Source of the DNA: a virus
IMG/VR virus record: IMGVR_UViG_3300020411_000151
Span: 1-26,314 of that record
Length of the DNA stretch: 26,314 nucleotides
Strand: one strand, 5' to 3'
This document shows positions 12,528-21,221 of the stretch, one piece after another (the stretch's first letter is position 1; the number at the start of each line of letters is the position of its first letter). The position numbers and the translations under genes were made by a program. Below the pieces are notes generated by a model. It saw only the letters and a list, made by a program, of their open reading frames with translations. It was not told where the DNA came from and searched no databases.

Positions 12528-13059
12528 CTAGTTTAGCAGCGTTCGCTGTTTTAAAGGATAGGTTAAAACCTATAATAGTCTTTCTCTCACTGTTTGTCAA
12601 GGCGGGAGAACAATGAGGTAAGCATCCTGGAAATACTAGGATGTCACCTTCTTCAACATCATGCTGATACTTCAGCATTTCGTCAGGATCAAATATTAAC
12701 GTACTATCTTCTTGCTTTTCCATTTCTAAAAAGTAGACACATGCAATATTAGTATGAGAATGGAAATGCCAGTTATGGATATCGGTTGTTTCATATTGCT
12801 GAAACCATCCATTAACTATATCAAGATCTTTAAGCATATATCTATCAACAACTTCTTCAAAAAACTCTCCTAGTTGATTCTTGAAAAGTGTGAAGTAGTT
12901 CTTGTCTGTTAGTTGTACTTTCTCATAGTAATCAGTTCTTGCAATTTGATCACCATTAGGTTGAGTACACTTACTAGCAGGTGTATATGCTATAGATCTT
13001 AATAGAGCAGGTTTTAACTGTTCATGTACTTTTAAGGTATGTTTCCATACACTCTTCAT
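12517..13059 (-). CDS. Putative 2-oxoglutarate/Fe(II)-dependent oxygenase
   Basis: 180 residues. The C-terminal half fits the double-stranded beta-helix dioxygenases of the 2OG-FeII_Oxy_5 type: IHNWHFHSHTNIACVYFLE near residue 95 (first metal ligands), STLIFDP, then EGDILVFPGCLPHCSPALTNSERKTIIGFNL near 135-165 with the second His and the 2OG-binding Arg. T4-like cyanophages often carry such genes; substrates are unknown. It sits between gp45 and gp44 with a 4-base overlap to gp45 (ATGA), so it is made with the clamp and loader. DNA or protein hydroxylation are both possible. Family call firm, substrate unknown. Confidence 0.85.
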   Translation of the reverse strand: MKSVWKHTLKVHEQLKPALLRSIAYTPASKCTQPNGDQIARTDYYEKVQLTDKNYFTLFKNQLGEFFEEVVDRYMLKDLDIVNGWFQQYETTDIHNWHFHSHTNIACVYFLEMEKQEDSTLIFDPDEMLKYQHDVEEGDILVFPGCLPHCSPALTNSERKTIIGFNLSFKTANAAKLDAI

Positions 13060-13709
13060 GGTTCAAGAGCAATCCAATATTTGACATTAGTACCTTGGAA
13101 GAAAGCAACATTAGCATCACTAATAGTTACTTTATAATCACAGGGAACTAGTTTTAAATTCTCAATCTTAAAGCAATAGCAATACTCAGCATCTGTCTCG
13201 CCAACTTCTACCGTATATGAATTGGATGTATCGTTCTTCTTATCAGTAACACGTAAGGTCATCTTACCATTATGTGCTACAAGGCATAGATCAGGTACAC
13301 CATATACTGCTGCTGCACGTTGAAGTGCATTCAAAGTCTCAGCACTTAGATTGAAGTGTACATCTTCTGAAGGAAGATCAAGATCCTTATCAGGAGGTTG
13401 AACTATAACATCAGGATCAGCATAGAAAAATTTAGTCTTAGATTTACCAGAACTATTAGTTACAGTAAGATACTGAGTGTTACTAGTATCAAACTGGGGT
13501 TGATCAAATAGACTCAAACAACCTAAGAAAGAACTGAGATCATAGATAGAAATCTGCTCAGAGATACTCTCCTCAATCTTTGCTGAAGCAAGGATATTCT
13601 TATTAACACTAAGAGTTCTAATAGTGTTTCCTGGTTTAATTACAATAGACTTATTGATACTGCTGAAGTTTTTCAGAATGTCAATAGTCTCTTTAGAAAT
13701 TACGGTCAT
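13056..13709 (-). CDS. 45: Sliding clamp gp45
   Basis: 217 residues (T4: 228). Trimeric clamp that tethers gp43 and, in T4, also activates late transcription with gp33 and gp55. Typical features: an N-terminal TIDILKNFSSINKSIVIKPGN, the IYDLSSFLGCLSLFDQPQF block near residue 55, and DVHFNLSAETLNALQRAAAVYGVPDL starting the second domain near 115. The context (DUF3310-like gene, clamp, oxygenase, gp44) is joined by 4-base overlaps at both ends. Firm call. Confidence 0.95.
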   Translation of the reverse strand: MTVISKETIDILKNFSSINKSIVIKPGNTIRTLSVNKNILASAKIEESISEQISIYDLSSFLGCLSLFDQPQFDTSNTQYLTVTNSSGKSKTKFFYADPDVIVQPPDKDLDLPSEDVHFNLSAETLNALQRAAAVYGVPDLCLVAHNGKMTLRVTDKKNDTSNSYTVEVGETDAEYCYCFKIENLKLVPCDYKVTISDANVAFFQGTNVKYWIALEP

Positions 13710-14020
13710 TTGTCGTAGTCAACTGTGAATGCTGTAGGATTATTTGCCATGGATTTATTTGCTGCATCACGCTTATCATTGAAATGTAAGAGTAGCATAC
13801 CATAGTGAATGATTTTAATAATATCATTACGTGCTGATCCCTTACGGTCATAACGTGAAGCATACTTAAGAACATTACTTCTACAGAATGCTTCTGCATC
13901 GCCCACAGAATCAATGAGATCAAGAGTCTGTACGTTTCCTACAGAATAATGACCTCGGTATGTGTTTGTAATATAATCGGAGATCTCTTGCAAGATCTCC
14001 TTTTCGCTATACTTATTCAT
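13706..14020 (-). CDS. DUF3310-like small protein
   Basis: 104 residues. The centre, AFCRSNVLKYASRYDRKGSARNDIIKIIHYGMLLLHF, matches the DUF3310 pattern (GN.iKY..R...K.g..eDl.K..hY...l), a family of phage proteins sometimes labelled nucleotide-kinase-like without firm proof. The N-terminus (EKEILQEISDYITNTYRGHYS) is helical. It overlaps the CobS-like gene by 8 bases (ATGAATAA) and gp45 by 4, so it is co-translated with the clamp. A link to nucleotide metabolism is only suggested by the family. Confidence 0.75.
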   Translation of the reverse strand: MNKYSEKEILQEISDYITNTYRGHYSVGNVQTLDLIDSVGDAEAFCRSNVLKYASRYDRKGSARNDIIKIIHYGMLLLHFNDKRDAANKSMANNPTAFTVDYDK

Positions 14021-15113
14021 CTAGTGAAGCAAGTAGTTGCTCATCTGTCATTTGTCCATCATCATTATACACTGTTTCTTCCCCTGCGTCAACCTTTGTG
14101 TATAGATCAAGGAATGATTGCTTAGTATCCTCATCAAAACGATTGATACAATTGGTCAATGCCTTTAACTTATCTCCAAAGATATTGAATGCTTGAGCAA
14201 TGTGAACTAGACGACGTGTAGTAATGATCTCATCAACTCCACCATCATAGAATGTTTTACGAATTGCACCTGCCCACTTAACTAGGTTCTCAGCAAACTC
14301 TTTATCACATCCAACATTAATAAGAATCTTATTCTCAGTAACAGCAGAAGGATATGCTTGCTCAAAGGTTACAGGGAATCTCTCAAGGAATGCTTCATTC
14401 AATACGTTAGTACCAATGAATCTACCATCCTCAGATCCTTTACCTTTAGTATTAGCAGTAGCAACTACAGTAAATCCTGGTGCAGGTCTTACATAACGTC
14501 CAATCTTCTTAAGGAATAATCCTTTACCTTCTAGTACAGATTGTAAACATAGAATCTTATTAGATGCTAGATCAATCTCATCAAGTAATAGAACTGCACC
14601 TTTCTCAAGTGCTTCAACCACAGGACCGTTATGCCATACTGTATCTCCATTAACTAGACGGAAACCACCGATGAGATCATCCTCATCTGTTTCAATAGTA
14701 ATGTTTACACGAATTAGATCACGCTTAGTATTAGCACATGCTTGCTCTACAGAAACTGTCTTACCATTACCAGACAAACCAGTAATGAATACAGGGTAGT
14801 AAGACTTAGATGCAATGATCTTCTTAAGGTCATTGTAAGCACCGAATGGTACAAAATTTGGATCCTTACTAGGAACTAAATTTGCATCAACTTTTGCAGA
14901 AGGTGCTTCAAATACTTTCTCAAGATCTGCTACTGTAAGATTCCACTTACCACGTCCGACTTTATAATCTGAGAGTCTTTTGAAAACTGTTGGTTGTGTT
15001 ATGTTAAACTTAGTAACACATGCACGGATAGCGTCATTTCCAAATTCGTTACCGTACTTTCTCTTAATGAATCGTTTTAGATCAGCAGTTGAGACTTCAG
15101 ATTTTTTTGGCAT
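14013..15113 (-). CDS. cobS: CobS-like MoxR-type AAA+ ATPase
   Basis: 366 residues. Called CobS in cyanophages from its likeness to the cobaltochelatase ATPase subunit. The first 75 residues are a DNA-binding-like or substrate-binding region (ADLKRFIKRKYGN, ITQPTVFKRLSDYKVG). The AAA+ core has Walker A GLSGNGKT near 112, GGFRLVNGDTVWHNGPVVEAL near 150, Walker B AVLLLDEIDLA near 175, sensor 1 FTVVATANTKGKG near 212 and an Arg-rich ERFPV region. A VWA partner gene lies just upstream, the usual pairing for MoxR ATPases. It starts with AGGA 5 bases before the ATG and has its own promoter at 15139-15147. True cobalamin function is unproven. Confidence 0.9.
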   Translation of the reverse strand: MPKKSEVSTADLKRFIKRKYGNEFGNDAIRACVTKFNITQPTVFKRLSDYKVGRGKWNLTVADLEKVFEAPSAKVDANLVPSKDPNFVPFGAYNDLKKIIASKSYYPVFITGLSGNGKTVSVEQACANTKRDLIRVNITIETDEDDLIGGFRLVNGDTVWHNGPVVEALEKGAVLLLDEIDLASNKILCLQSVLEGKGLFLKKIGRYVRPAPGFTVVATANTKGKGSEDGRFIGTNVLNEAFLERFPVTFEQAYPSAVTENKILINVGCDKEFAENLVKWAGAIRKTFYDGGVDEIITTRRLVHIAQAFNIFGDKLKALTNCINRFDEDTKQSFLDLYTKVDAGEETVYNDDGQMTDEQLLASLDE

Positions 15114-15137
15114 TTGTTTCCTTTTTGTTTATATAAT

Positions 15138-15164
15138 CATTATAGCAGTTCTAAAACTATAATG
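15138..15164 (-). promoter_or_regulatory. Extended -10 early promoter of the CobS-like gene within an inverted repeat
   Basis: On the minus strand TGCTATAAT (15147-15139) is a perfect extended -10 element; the -35 region is weak. The -10 forms one arm of an 8-bp inverted repeat, CATTATAG (15164-15157) and CTATAATG (15145-15138), with an 11-base spacer. This could be an operator or a chance product of AT-rich sequence. The site lies in the 69-base gap before the gene at 14013-15113. Confidence 0.7.
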
Positions 15165-15182
15165 GTAGGTCAGTGTGCCAGT

Positions 15183-15437
15183 TTAAAAATTGGGTTTGCC
15201 TGTAGTTGATGATCCTAAATTATTCAAACTATCCATAGCAATATCTTCCTGACTACCACCACCAGTTAAAGGCATTGATGGATCTACAGTAGGATAATCT
15301 TTCATAAAAGCATTAGGATAACCTGCTTGAAAATTTAGACATGCTCTTGCCTGAGTAGGGGCAAACACATGCCCATCATAGAGTTTGTCACGATCTTCTT
15401 TATAATAATATTTGAAATTCCACTTAGGTAGACTCAT
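15183..15437 (-). CDS. Small protein between the VWA and CobS-like genes
   Basis: 84 residues. The N-terminus is aromatic and charged (SLPKWNFKYYYKEDRDKLYDGH), followed by APTQARACLNFQAGYP and a disordered Gly/Ser-rich tail (MPLTGGGSQED...LGSSTTGKPNF). It is coupled to the VWA gene by an ATGA overlap and separated from the CobS-like gene by that gene's own promoter. No family is recognised. Position suggests it could serve the VWA/MoxR pair, but nothing in the sequence shows it. Confidence 0.75.
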   Translation of the reverse strand: MSLPKWNFKYYYKEDRDKLYDGHVFAPTQARACLNFQAGYPNAFMKDYPTVDPSMPLTGGGSQEDIAMDSLNNLGSSTTGKPNF

Positions 15438-17632
15438 GCGATTTGCTCCACAAATTTGTTTAGAATTAACTTATTAGTCATCTTAGAATTCATATGTTTC
15501 TTGAATGCTCTAGTAAGTTCACCCGCAGTTGCTACTGAACCTTTAACTTTAACATCAAGGTCATGTGTATCTCCACCAACACTTGATGAACCTAGGATAA
15601 GTAGTTCGCTGTATCCATATTTATCTGTGTTTACAAATCTCTCTTTAGACCATTGCTTATTGATTGCAGATTGTTCTGTCCATGCATAACCACACTGTTC
15701 CATGATGCTATTCATGTCAGACTTATCTCCGATACGAATTCCAATCCAGTTGTAGTCAGTAACTTCTTTCATAAATCCTACAATCTCTTTAGTAGTAAGA
15801 CGAGAATCAGATTTAATTCTCTTAGAATAACGAGAATCTCTATCACGAAGAATGAATAACTTACCACGATTATGGCATAGATATGATGTTCTGAATTGAG
15901 AATCTATTGACCAATCAGAATCACGTTGCTGATAATATGAAAGTGGATTTGACTCTCCATCAGATAAGATTACAACATTAACTTTGTCAACTCTTTCTTC
16001 TTGCTTTAATTTCTTAACAAGAGATTTAGTGCAAAGAACTGCTTCACCTAATGGTGTACCACCAAGACTATACTTAGAGCAATAATTAATACCATAGGAT
16101 TGCTTCATGCACCATGCTTGAGTCCAAAGATACTTCATCTGTGCTTCTAATTCTTTATTATTCATCTTAGATGTAAAGAATTCAAAGAGTTGGAATGTAC
16201 CTTCAATTGCTAGAGAATTCTCTTTAGGAGTAACACACTTACTAAGTTCATCTCCATTCCATCCATTAGAGAAACCATAGACTCTGAATGGAATGTTTAC
16301 TTTCTTACAAAACCAAATTAGGTTATAAACTTGCTTAAGAGTATCAGTAAGAATACATCCTGTAGGAGTACCAACTGTCATAGAACCTGACCAATCAAGA
16401 TGCATTACTAGACCATGGTTTTTACCATCAGGAACTGTAGTAACTCTCTTGAAGATATCCTCACTAATCTTATACTTGTATAGTGAATTAGTGTTAATAA
16501 CTCCAGACTTAGAAGTTGCTTGACGCTGATAGTTATCAGCAGACTTCTTCATTTCAAATTGCTTAACAAGATAGTTAACTGTTTTAACAGAAGACTTTTT
16601 GAAAGTATTAAACTTATCAAAGTTAAACATTAACTGATCATTGTAATACTTCTGAGATGTCTCATCTACATGTGCCTGACCTAAGAAGTGATATTTAAAA
16701 TCTTCTAGAATCTTCTTATAAGATACGATTGCTTTCTCAGCATCAACCTTTGGAAGATCTAAGTATACCCACTCTTTAGCAGAATCATCAACTAACTCTT
16801 CTTGTGCTTCTTCAAATGCTTGTTGTGTAGCAGCAATTGTTTCATCAGGACTTTCTTCCTCAGTACCGTGTGTACCTGCTGAATAACTTGGAACTTCTAA
16901 TTGAGCAGGGTCATCTTTTGAAGAAGGTTCTGGATGAGAACCATCATCAGATTTCTCATCACTTGAAGGGTCACTTTGAACTGGTTCATATGTAACTTTC
17001 TCTTGATCTCCATCGGGAGTTGATCCACCATTACCCATTGATGCCATTGGAAGATCAGGAAGGTCTTCAATCTCTTCTTTCTCCTTATCTTTTTGCTTAC
17101 CTTGACAGTACTCATATAGATCTATTGCACATTGCTTAACCTCTTGGAATGTTTCACACTCACCAACTCTCTTAACCCATGGTAGTTCTTCATCGTTGAA
17201 AGGTACTTGTAGTAAAGAACCAATCTTATAGTGAAGGTTAATACGATCAATGAATGCAACTTTATTAAGATCTTGATCCTTTACTCCGAAGAAATCTCTA
17301 CCGAATAACTCATTATAACCTTGGTAGAAAGACTTACGTAGACCAGGATAAGTCTTCTTCATCATCTTTTCAATTCTTGCATCTTCTACAACATTCACAA
17401 AATCTTTAGGAGCATCTTCTAGTAATTCACATGGTGTATATAGAGCGTGTCCAACTTCATGACCTACAAGCATATCATAAACGTTACCAGTTACATCTTT
17501 CCAGATTGGAAGTGCAAGGATTCTTTTCTTAACGTCAAAATATGCTGTTGAAATCTTACGGTGCTCTATATGAAGGTTCTCAGTTGCCAATAGTTTTGCG
17601 AGTTGTCCTTTGACTTCTGTGTTAACGTTCAT
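15434..17632 (-). CDS. CobT-like VWA protein with N-terminal HExxH metallopeptidase-like motif
   Basis: 732 residues from the ATG at 17632, which has AGAGGA just upstream; a longer frame has no support. The N-terminal domain carries VGHEVGHALYTP (His58-Glu59-x-x-His62) and, about 25 residues on, NVVEDARIE, a pattern like zinc-peptidase third-ligand helices. A disordered acidic Ser/Asp/Glu/Pro-rich region follows (about 190-270). The C-terminal VWA domain has a MIDAS motif LDWSGSM near residue 415 and VVILSDGESNP near 560. CobT and DUF2201-type proteins combine similar parts and work with MoxR ATPases such as the CobS-like gene downstream. Substrate unknown; a remodelling or protease role is as plausible as cobalt chelation. 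Confidence 0.85.
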   Translation of the reverse strand: MNVNTEVKGQLAKLLATENLHIEHRKISTAYFDVKKRILALPIWKDVTGNVYDMLVGHEVGHALYTPCELLEDAPKDFVNVVEDARIEKMMKKTYPGLRKSFYQGYNELFGRDFFGVKDQDLNKVAFIDRINLHYKIGSLLQVPFNDEELPWVKRVGECETFQEVKQCAIDLYEYCQGKQKDKEKEEIEDLPDLPMASMGNGGSTPDGDQEKVTYEPVQSDPSSDEKSDDGSHPEPSSKDDPAQLEVPSYSAGTHGTEEESPDETIAATQQAFEEAQEELVDDSAKEWVYLDLPKVDAEKAIVSYKKILEDFKYHFLGQAHVDETSQKYYNDQLMFNFDKFNTFKKSSVKTVNYLVKQFEMKKSADNYQRQATSKSGVINTNSLYKYKISEDIFKRVTTVPDGKNHGLVMHLDWSGSMTVGTPTGCILTDTLKQVYNLIWFCKKVNIPFRVYGFSNGWNGDELSKCVTPKENSLAIEGTFQLFEFFTSKMNNKELEAQMKYLWTQAWCMKQSYGINYCSKYSLGGTPLGEAVLCTKSLVKKLKQEERVDKVNVVILSDGESNPLSYYQQRDSDWSIDSQFRTSYLCHNRGKLFILRDRDSRYSKRIKSDSRLTTKEIVGFMKEVTDYNWIGIRIGDKSDMNSIMEQCGYAWTEQSAINKQWSKERFVNTDKYGYSELLILGSSSVGGDTHDLDVKVKGSVATAGELTRAFKKHMNSKMTNKLILNKFVEQIA

Positions 17633-17654
17633 ACATTCCTCTTTTGATATACTT

Positions 17655-17675
17655 ATTATAGCACACTGGTTGTGC
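17655..17675 (-). promoter_or_regulatory. Extended -10 early promoter of the VWA gene with adjacent inverted repeat
   Basis: On the minus strand TGCTATAAT (17663-17655) is a perfect extended -10 element in the 65-base gap before the ATG at 17632. Its TGTGC forms one arm of an inverted repeat, GCACA (17675-17671) and TGTGC (17665-17661). The -35 region (CATGTT at 17-bp spacing) is poor. Confidence 0.7.
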
Positions 17676-17697
17676 AAAACATGACCAAGTGGACAGT

Positions 17698-19419
17698 TTA
17701 AGAAGCGTCTGTCATCTTAGAGAAATCGTTCAACTTTTCAAATTTTAAAGTACGCATAAATTTATCTTGTAAAATCTCACCCTTATGGGAGATTACAAAT
17801 ACATTAGTGGTAGAACCTAGATCTCTTAGAATCTTTAGTAGTTCCTGAGTAGAGGAATCATCTAAAGAACTATCAAAAACTTCATCAAGAATTAGAAGGT
17901 TAGTTGCTGCTGAGTTCTTCATACGTGCTACCTCTCTCCATGTAAAGAGAAGTGCTAAGTCAATCTTTTGTTTCTCTCCTTCAGAGAAAGATGCATACGA
18001 GAACTGATCTCTAAATCTTGATCTGATCACCTCATTAAACTCTTCGTCAAGGGTAAAGTTGACAAAGAAGTCCATTGATTGAAGGTATTTATTAATGAGT
18101 GTGTTAAAAATTGGAATGTATTTGTTAATGACTTTACTTTTAATACCACTATCCTTTAACATATAGGATACTGCTGTGTACTCATCAAGAACTTTATTAA
18201 TACCACTACAATCTTCCTCAACCTTTTTAAATTGTTCTTTAAGAGAAGTCAAAGTTTGATACTCATCCTTCATATTTGGTTGTTCTTCTGTTAAAGATTT
18301 GATCTGTTTTTCTAATTTTAAATTATCTTTCTCTATTTTTAAAACATCTCGTTCAAGATTGTTTAAATTGTTTTTTAAAGTAAAAATATATCCATTTAAC
18401 TCTTCCAACTTATCTACATCTTTAAGGGTAGTATCAATCTGGGATTCCAATTTTACTAGACCTTCAGCATACTTATTAGATTCAGTATCTAAACTGTTAC
18501 ACTTCTGTTCTTTAAATTCAATGTTAATAGGTTGGGTACAAGTAGGACAAACCTCGTTACTAGTGAAGAATTTTAGTTCTTTTATCAGAGATGCCTGACG
18601 TGATTCAATTTTTATACGCAAGCCCTTTAGCTTTTCTAAATCTTTCTTTACATTTTTGTAATTATCAATTTCAGGTTCTTGTTTTTTTATTTTAAATTCA
18701 AGAGCTTTGGCATCCTTATTATATTTCTTAATCAAATCTTTATTATTTTCAATAGTATCTTCCTTTTCCTTAACTCTTTCTTCATTAATGGCAGTTAGTT
18801 TATTAATATGAGACTGTTGAGTCTCAATTCTTTCCTCTGCTACTGCAAGAAGGTGGTCGCAATCTCTACCTTTATCTTGTGCTTCCTTAATACGATCCTT
18901 AAGAAGAGTATTCATTACACCAAAGATCTGAATATCTAATAGATCTTCTACAACCTCACGTCTTACACTAGCATTCAATTGCATAAAGGGAACAAATGTA
19001 CTACTCCCTAGTATAACAACTTGTGTGAAACTTTTAAAGTTTAATTTTAAAATAGTTTGTTCAAGGTGTTTTTGATAATCTCTATTAGCAGCATCCTGAT
19101 CTACCAACTCATTGTTTTCAAATATCTCAAACTTAGCAGGTTTCATTTGGCGACGTACCAAATACTTTCTACCATGTGTAGTAAATTCTATTTCAACTAC
19201 AGTTCCTTTCTCATTAATAGTGTTTACTAATTGACCTTTAGTAACCTTTCTAAAAGGTTTATTAAACAATACAAAGGTAATAGCATCCAGTATGGTGGAT
19301 TTACCTGCACCATTAGTACCAATAATTAGAGTGCTTCGGTCACTGTCTAATTCAATTTCGGTGAAATGATCTCCTGTTGCTAGGAAATTTTTCCAACGAA
19401 TCTTTTCAAAAGTTATCAT
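17698..19419 (-). CDS. 46: Recombination endonuclease subunit gp46 (SMC/Rad50-like ATPase)
   Basis: 573 residues (T4: 560). With gp47 it forms the Rad50/Mre11-like complex that resects DNA ends for recombination-dependent replication and degrades host DNA. Seen: IRWKNFLATGDHFTEI start, Walker A GTNGAGKSTILDAI near 33, long coiled coils either side of a zinc hook CPTCTQPI near 290, ABC signature SFSEGEKQKIDLALL near 490 and Walker B NLLILDEVFDSSLD near 522. The start overlaps the previous stop (ATGA). Complete and firm. Confidence 0.97.
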   Translation of the reverse strand: MITFEKIRWKNFLATGDHFTEIELDSDRSTLIIGTNGAGKSTILDAITFVLFNKPFRKVTKGQLVNTINEKGTVVEIEFTTHGRKYLVRRQMKPAKFEIFENNELVDQDAANRDYQKHLEQTILKLNFKSFTQVVILGSSTFVPFMQLNASVRREVVEDLLDIQIFGVMNTLLKDRIKEAQDKGRDCDHLLAVAEERIETQQSHINKLTAINEERVKEKEDTIENNKDLIKKYNKDAKALEFKIKKQEPEIDNYKNVKKDLEKLKGLRIKIESRQASLIKELKFFTSNEVCPTCTQPINIEFKEQKCNSLDTESNKYAEGLVKLESQIDTTLKDVDKLEELNGYIFTLKNNLNNLERDVLKIEKDNLKLEKQIKSLTEEQPNMKDEYQTLTSLKEQFKKVEEDCSGINKVLDEYTAVSYMLKDSGIKSKVINKYIPIFNTLINKYLQSMDFFVNFTLDEEFNEVIRSRFRDQFSYASFSEGEKQKIDLALLFTWREVARMKNSAATNLLILDEVFDSSLDDSSTQELLKILRDLGSTTNVFVISHKGEILQDKFMRTLKFEKLNDFSKMTDAS

Positions 19420-19694
19420 AGTGTAGGTGGAATGACCAACTGATCGGGTTCAATAATAGTGTAGCGGTAACCAAACTGTTTACAGTTGGCAGCAACTATG
19501 TCAACATCAATATTAGCAATTCTTAAATTATCGTTTTTATACTCACCTGACTTAGGTTCTTCTGGTTTTGCTTCAAGATGAACTAGGTATCTTTCAGCAT
19601 CATCTCTCTCTTGAAAGATGTGCACCACTTTCTTTTTCTCTTGGTCTCTAACAGCGTAGACACCATCATTGCTTTTGTCTACTAATATGAACAT
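19416..19694 (-). CDS. DUF3110-like small protein between gp47 and gp46
   Basis: 92 residues. The pattern GVYAVRD, VVHIFQERDDAERYLVHLEA, VDIVAANCKQFGYRYTIIEPDQLVIPP matches DUF3110, a family of small cyanobacterial proteins of unknown role (compare the LMFEdedDAeRYA and Pp ending). This suggests a gene of host origin. It overlaps gp47 by 13 bases and gp46 by 4 (ATGA), so it is locked into the nuclease operon, where it may be a small partner of the complex. The role is inference. Confidence 0.8.
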   Translation of the reverse strand: MFILVDKSNDGVYAVRDQEKKKVVHIFQERDDAERYLVHLEAKPEEPKSGEYKNDNLRIANIDVDIVAANCKQFGYRYTIIEPDQLVIPPTL

Positions 19695-20716
19695 GCTTCT
19701 ACATACAAAGATTTCATAATGGACTTAATGTTTTCCTTATTTTGTTTCATTTCCATCTCATCTATGTAGGACTCTAGCAGGGTTAAAGTGTCTTCGGTCT
19801 CTACTACTTCTAGTTGTTTTTCTAGAACAGTACCGAGATCCTCAATGATCTTTAAGTCTGCTACTTCGCTCTCTTGTAGAGCACGGACAGTTTTATCAAA
19901 ATCAATTTGATCTGACTTGTTCTCTACTATTAGTTTGACATAAGTGCCTTTAATAGTAGCAGGGTCAGGTAAGTCACACCCATTATTATAATAGATTTTG
20001 TGGAACATGTCAAATGGATTTCTGTAGAACGTAGTCTTCAGAGTATCTGTATCAAACATATGGAACCCACGTTTACAACCATAATCATTCCAGTACAACT
20101 GATATGGATTACCTAGATATACAATATTATCTTGTCTAGACTTCATATGATAGTGTCCTGTAAACACTCTTTCAAATTTTAAAAAGGGATCTCTATCAAC
20201 CCCAAAGGTCATGACAGCACCTGGATGAGCCTCAAAACCATTAAGTTCAAGATGGCCAAAACAGCACCGAGCAGTAGTCTCATTGATTTCTTTGTATATG
20301 ACATCTCTGTTGTCATCACATATCCAAGGTATAAAGAGAATATCAGTACCGTCAAAGTTAATGGTAGTTGGAGATTCAATGATATTGATGTTCTCATACT
20401 CTCCCAATAATTCTCGTATAGCATTTACTCTAAGTGTATTCTTGTAATAGATATCATGATTACCAATCAGAGTAGTCATTTGTACACCCATCTTTCTAAG
20501 TGGGTCAAACCACATCTCTCTAGCAGCATCTAAAGATAGGAAATTAATACTCTTTCTCTTGTCAAAGGTATCACCTAAGTTGATAATAGTATCTACTTTA
20601 TGTGCTTTAATAAAAGGTATGACTATTTCGCCATAGAACTTTTTGTACATATTAATGTACGCAACATTATCATTACGAACACCAAAGTGTTGATCAGTTA
20701 TGAGTAAAATTTTCAC
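19682..20716 (-). CDS. 47: Recombination endonuclease subunit gp47 (Mre11-like phosphoesterase)
   Basis: 344 residues (T4: 339). Calcineurin-type nuclease acting with gp46. Metal-binding motifs in order: TDQHFG at 7-12, NLGDTFD near 48, LIGNHDIYY near 90, CFGHLELNGFE near 155 and FTGHYHMKS near 188, then YLGNPYQLYWNDYG. The start is GTG, overlapping the gp55 stop as GTGA; ATG is not available nearby. Firm call. Confidence 0.97.
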   Translation of the reverse strand: MKILLITDQHFGVRNDNVAYINMYKKFYGEIVIPFIKAHKVDTIINLGDTFDKRKSINFLSLDAAREMWFDPLRKMGVQMTTLIGNHDIYYKNTLRVNAIRELLGEYENINIIESPTTINFDGTDILFIPWICDDNRDVIYKEINETTARCCFGHLELNGFEAHPGAVMTFGVDRDPFLKFERVFTGHYHMKSRQDNIVYLGNPYQLYWNDYGCKRGFHMFDTDTLKTTFYRNPFDMFHKIYYNNGCDLPDPATIKGTYVKLIVENKSDQIDFDKTVRALQESEVADLKIIEDLGTVLEKQLEVVETEDTLTLLESYIDEMEMKQNKENIKSIMKSLYVEACSY

Positions 20717-21198
20717 TTATTTCTTTGGGTAGTTTCTATACGTTGTTTGATCTGATTCATCTCTGCCCCACCATTTCCATCTACACTGAATACTTCTTGA
20801 TAACCTGACTTCTCTATAATCTTATCTCTGATTTCCATTTGTCTTTTCTCTTTAGCAATACGTCTAAGGAAAGCAAAGTAAACTATCTGTGTGAAATAAG
20901 CAAATGGATTTTTAGATTTAGCAGGGTCAAAGTTATCTATGTACTGAATACAATTCTCTACACCATCGCATATCATATCATCCTTATACATGTAGTTGAT
21001 GAAGTTAGGTCTATACGATAAATGAGTAGCAATTTTTAAAAAGCAACTACCGATATAATTATTAACTCTTGGTTTAGGTTTCCCCTCTCGTTCATTTCTT
21101 GCAATTTTGGCACGATACTTTTCCAGCTCTGCTAAGAACTTTTTGTTATCTAGATAGTGCTCTTTTTTCCTAGCTGGCATCTTAGGTTTAGTATACAT
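20713..21198 (-). CDS. 55: Late-transcription sigma factor gp55
   Basis: 161 residues (T4: 185). Directs host RNA polymerase to late promoters such as TATAAATA. The region from about residue 45 (NNYIGSCFLKIATHLSYRPNFINYMYKDDMICDGVENCIQYIDNFDP) and KNPFAYFTQIVYFAFLRRIAKEKRQ is the typical gp55 sigma region 2-like core. An N-terminal basic segment (KPKMPARKKEHYLDNKKF) precedes it. It is driven by a perfect consensus sigma-70 promoter at 21222-21250, as expected for an early or middle regulator. No gp33 is seen in this window. Confidence 0.94.
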   Translation of the reverse strand: MYTKPKMPARKKEHYLDNKKFLAELEKYRAKIARNEREGKPKPRVNNYIGSCFLKIATHLSYRPNFINYMYKDDMICDGVENCIQYIDNFDPAKSKNPFAYFTQIVYFAFLRRIAKEKRQMEIRDKIIEKSGYQEVFSVDGNGGAEMNQIKQRIETTQRNK

Positions 21199-21221
21199 TG
21201 AGCCTGTTATTATATAATGCT

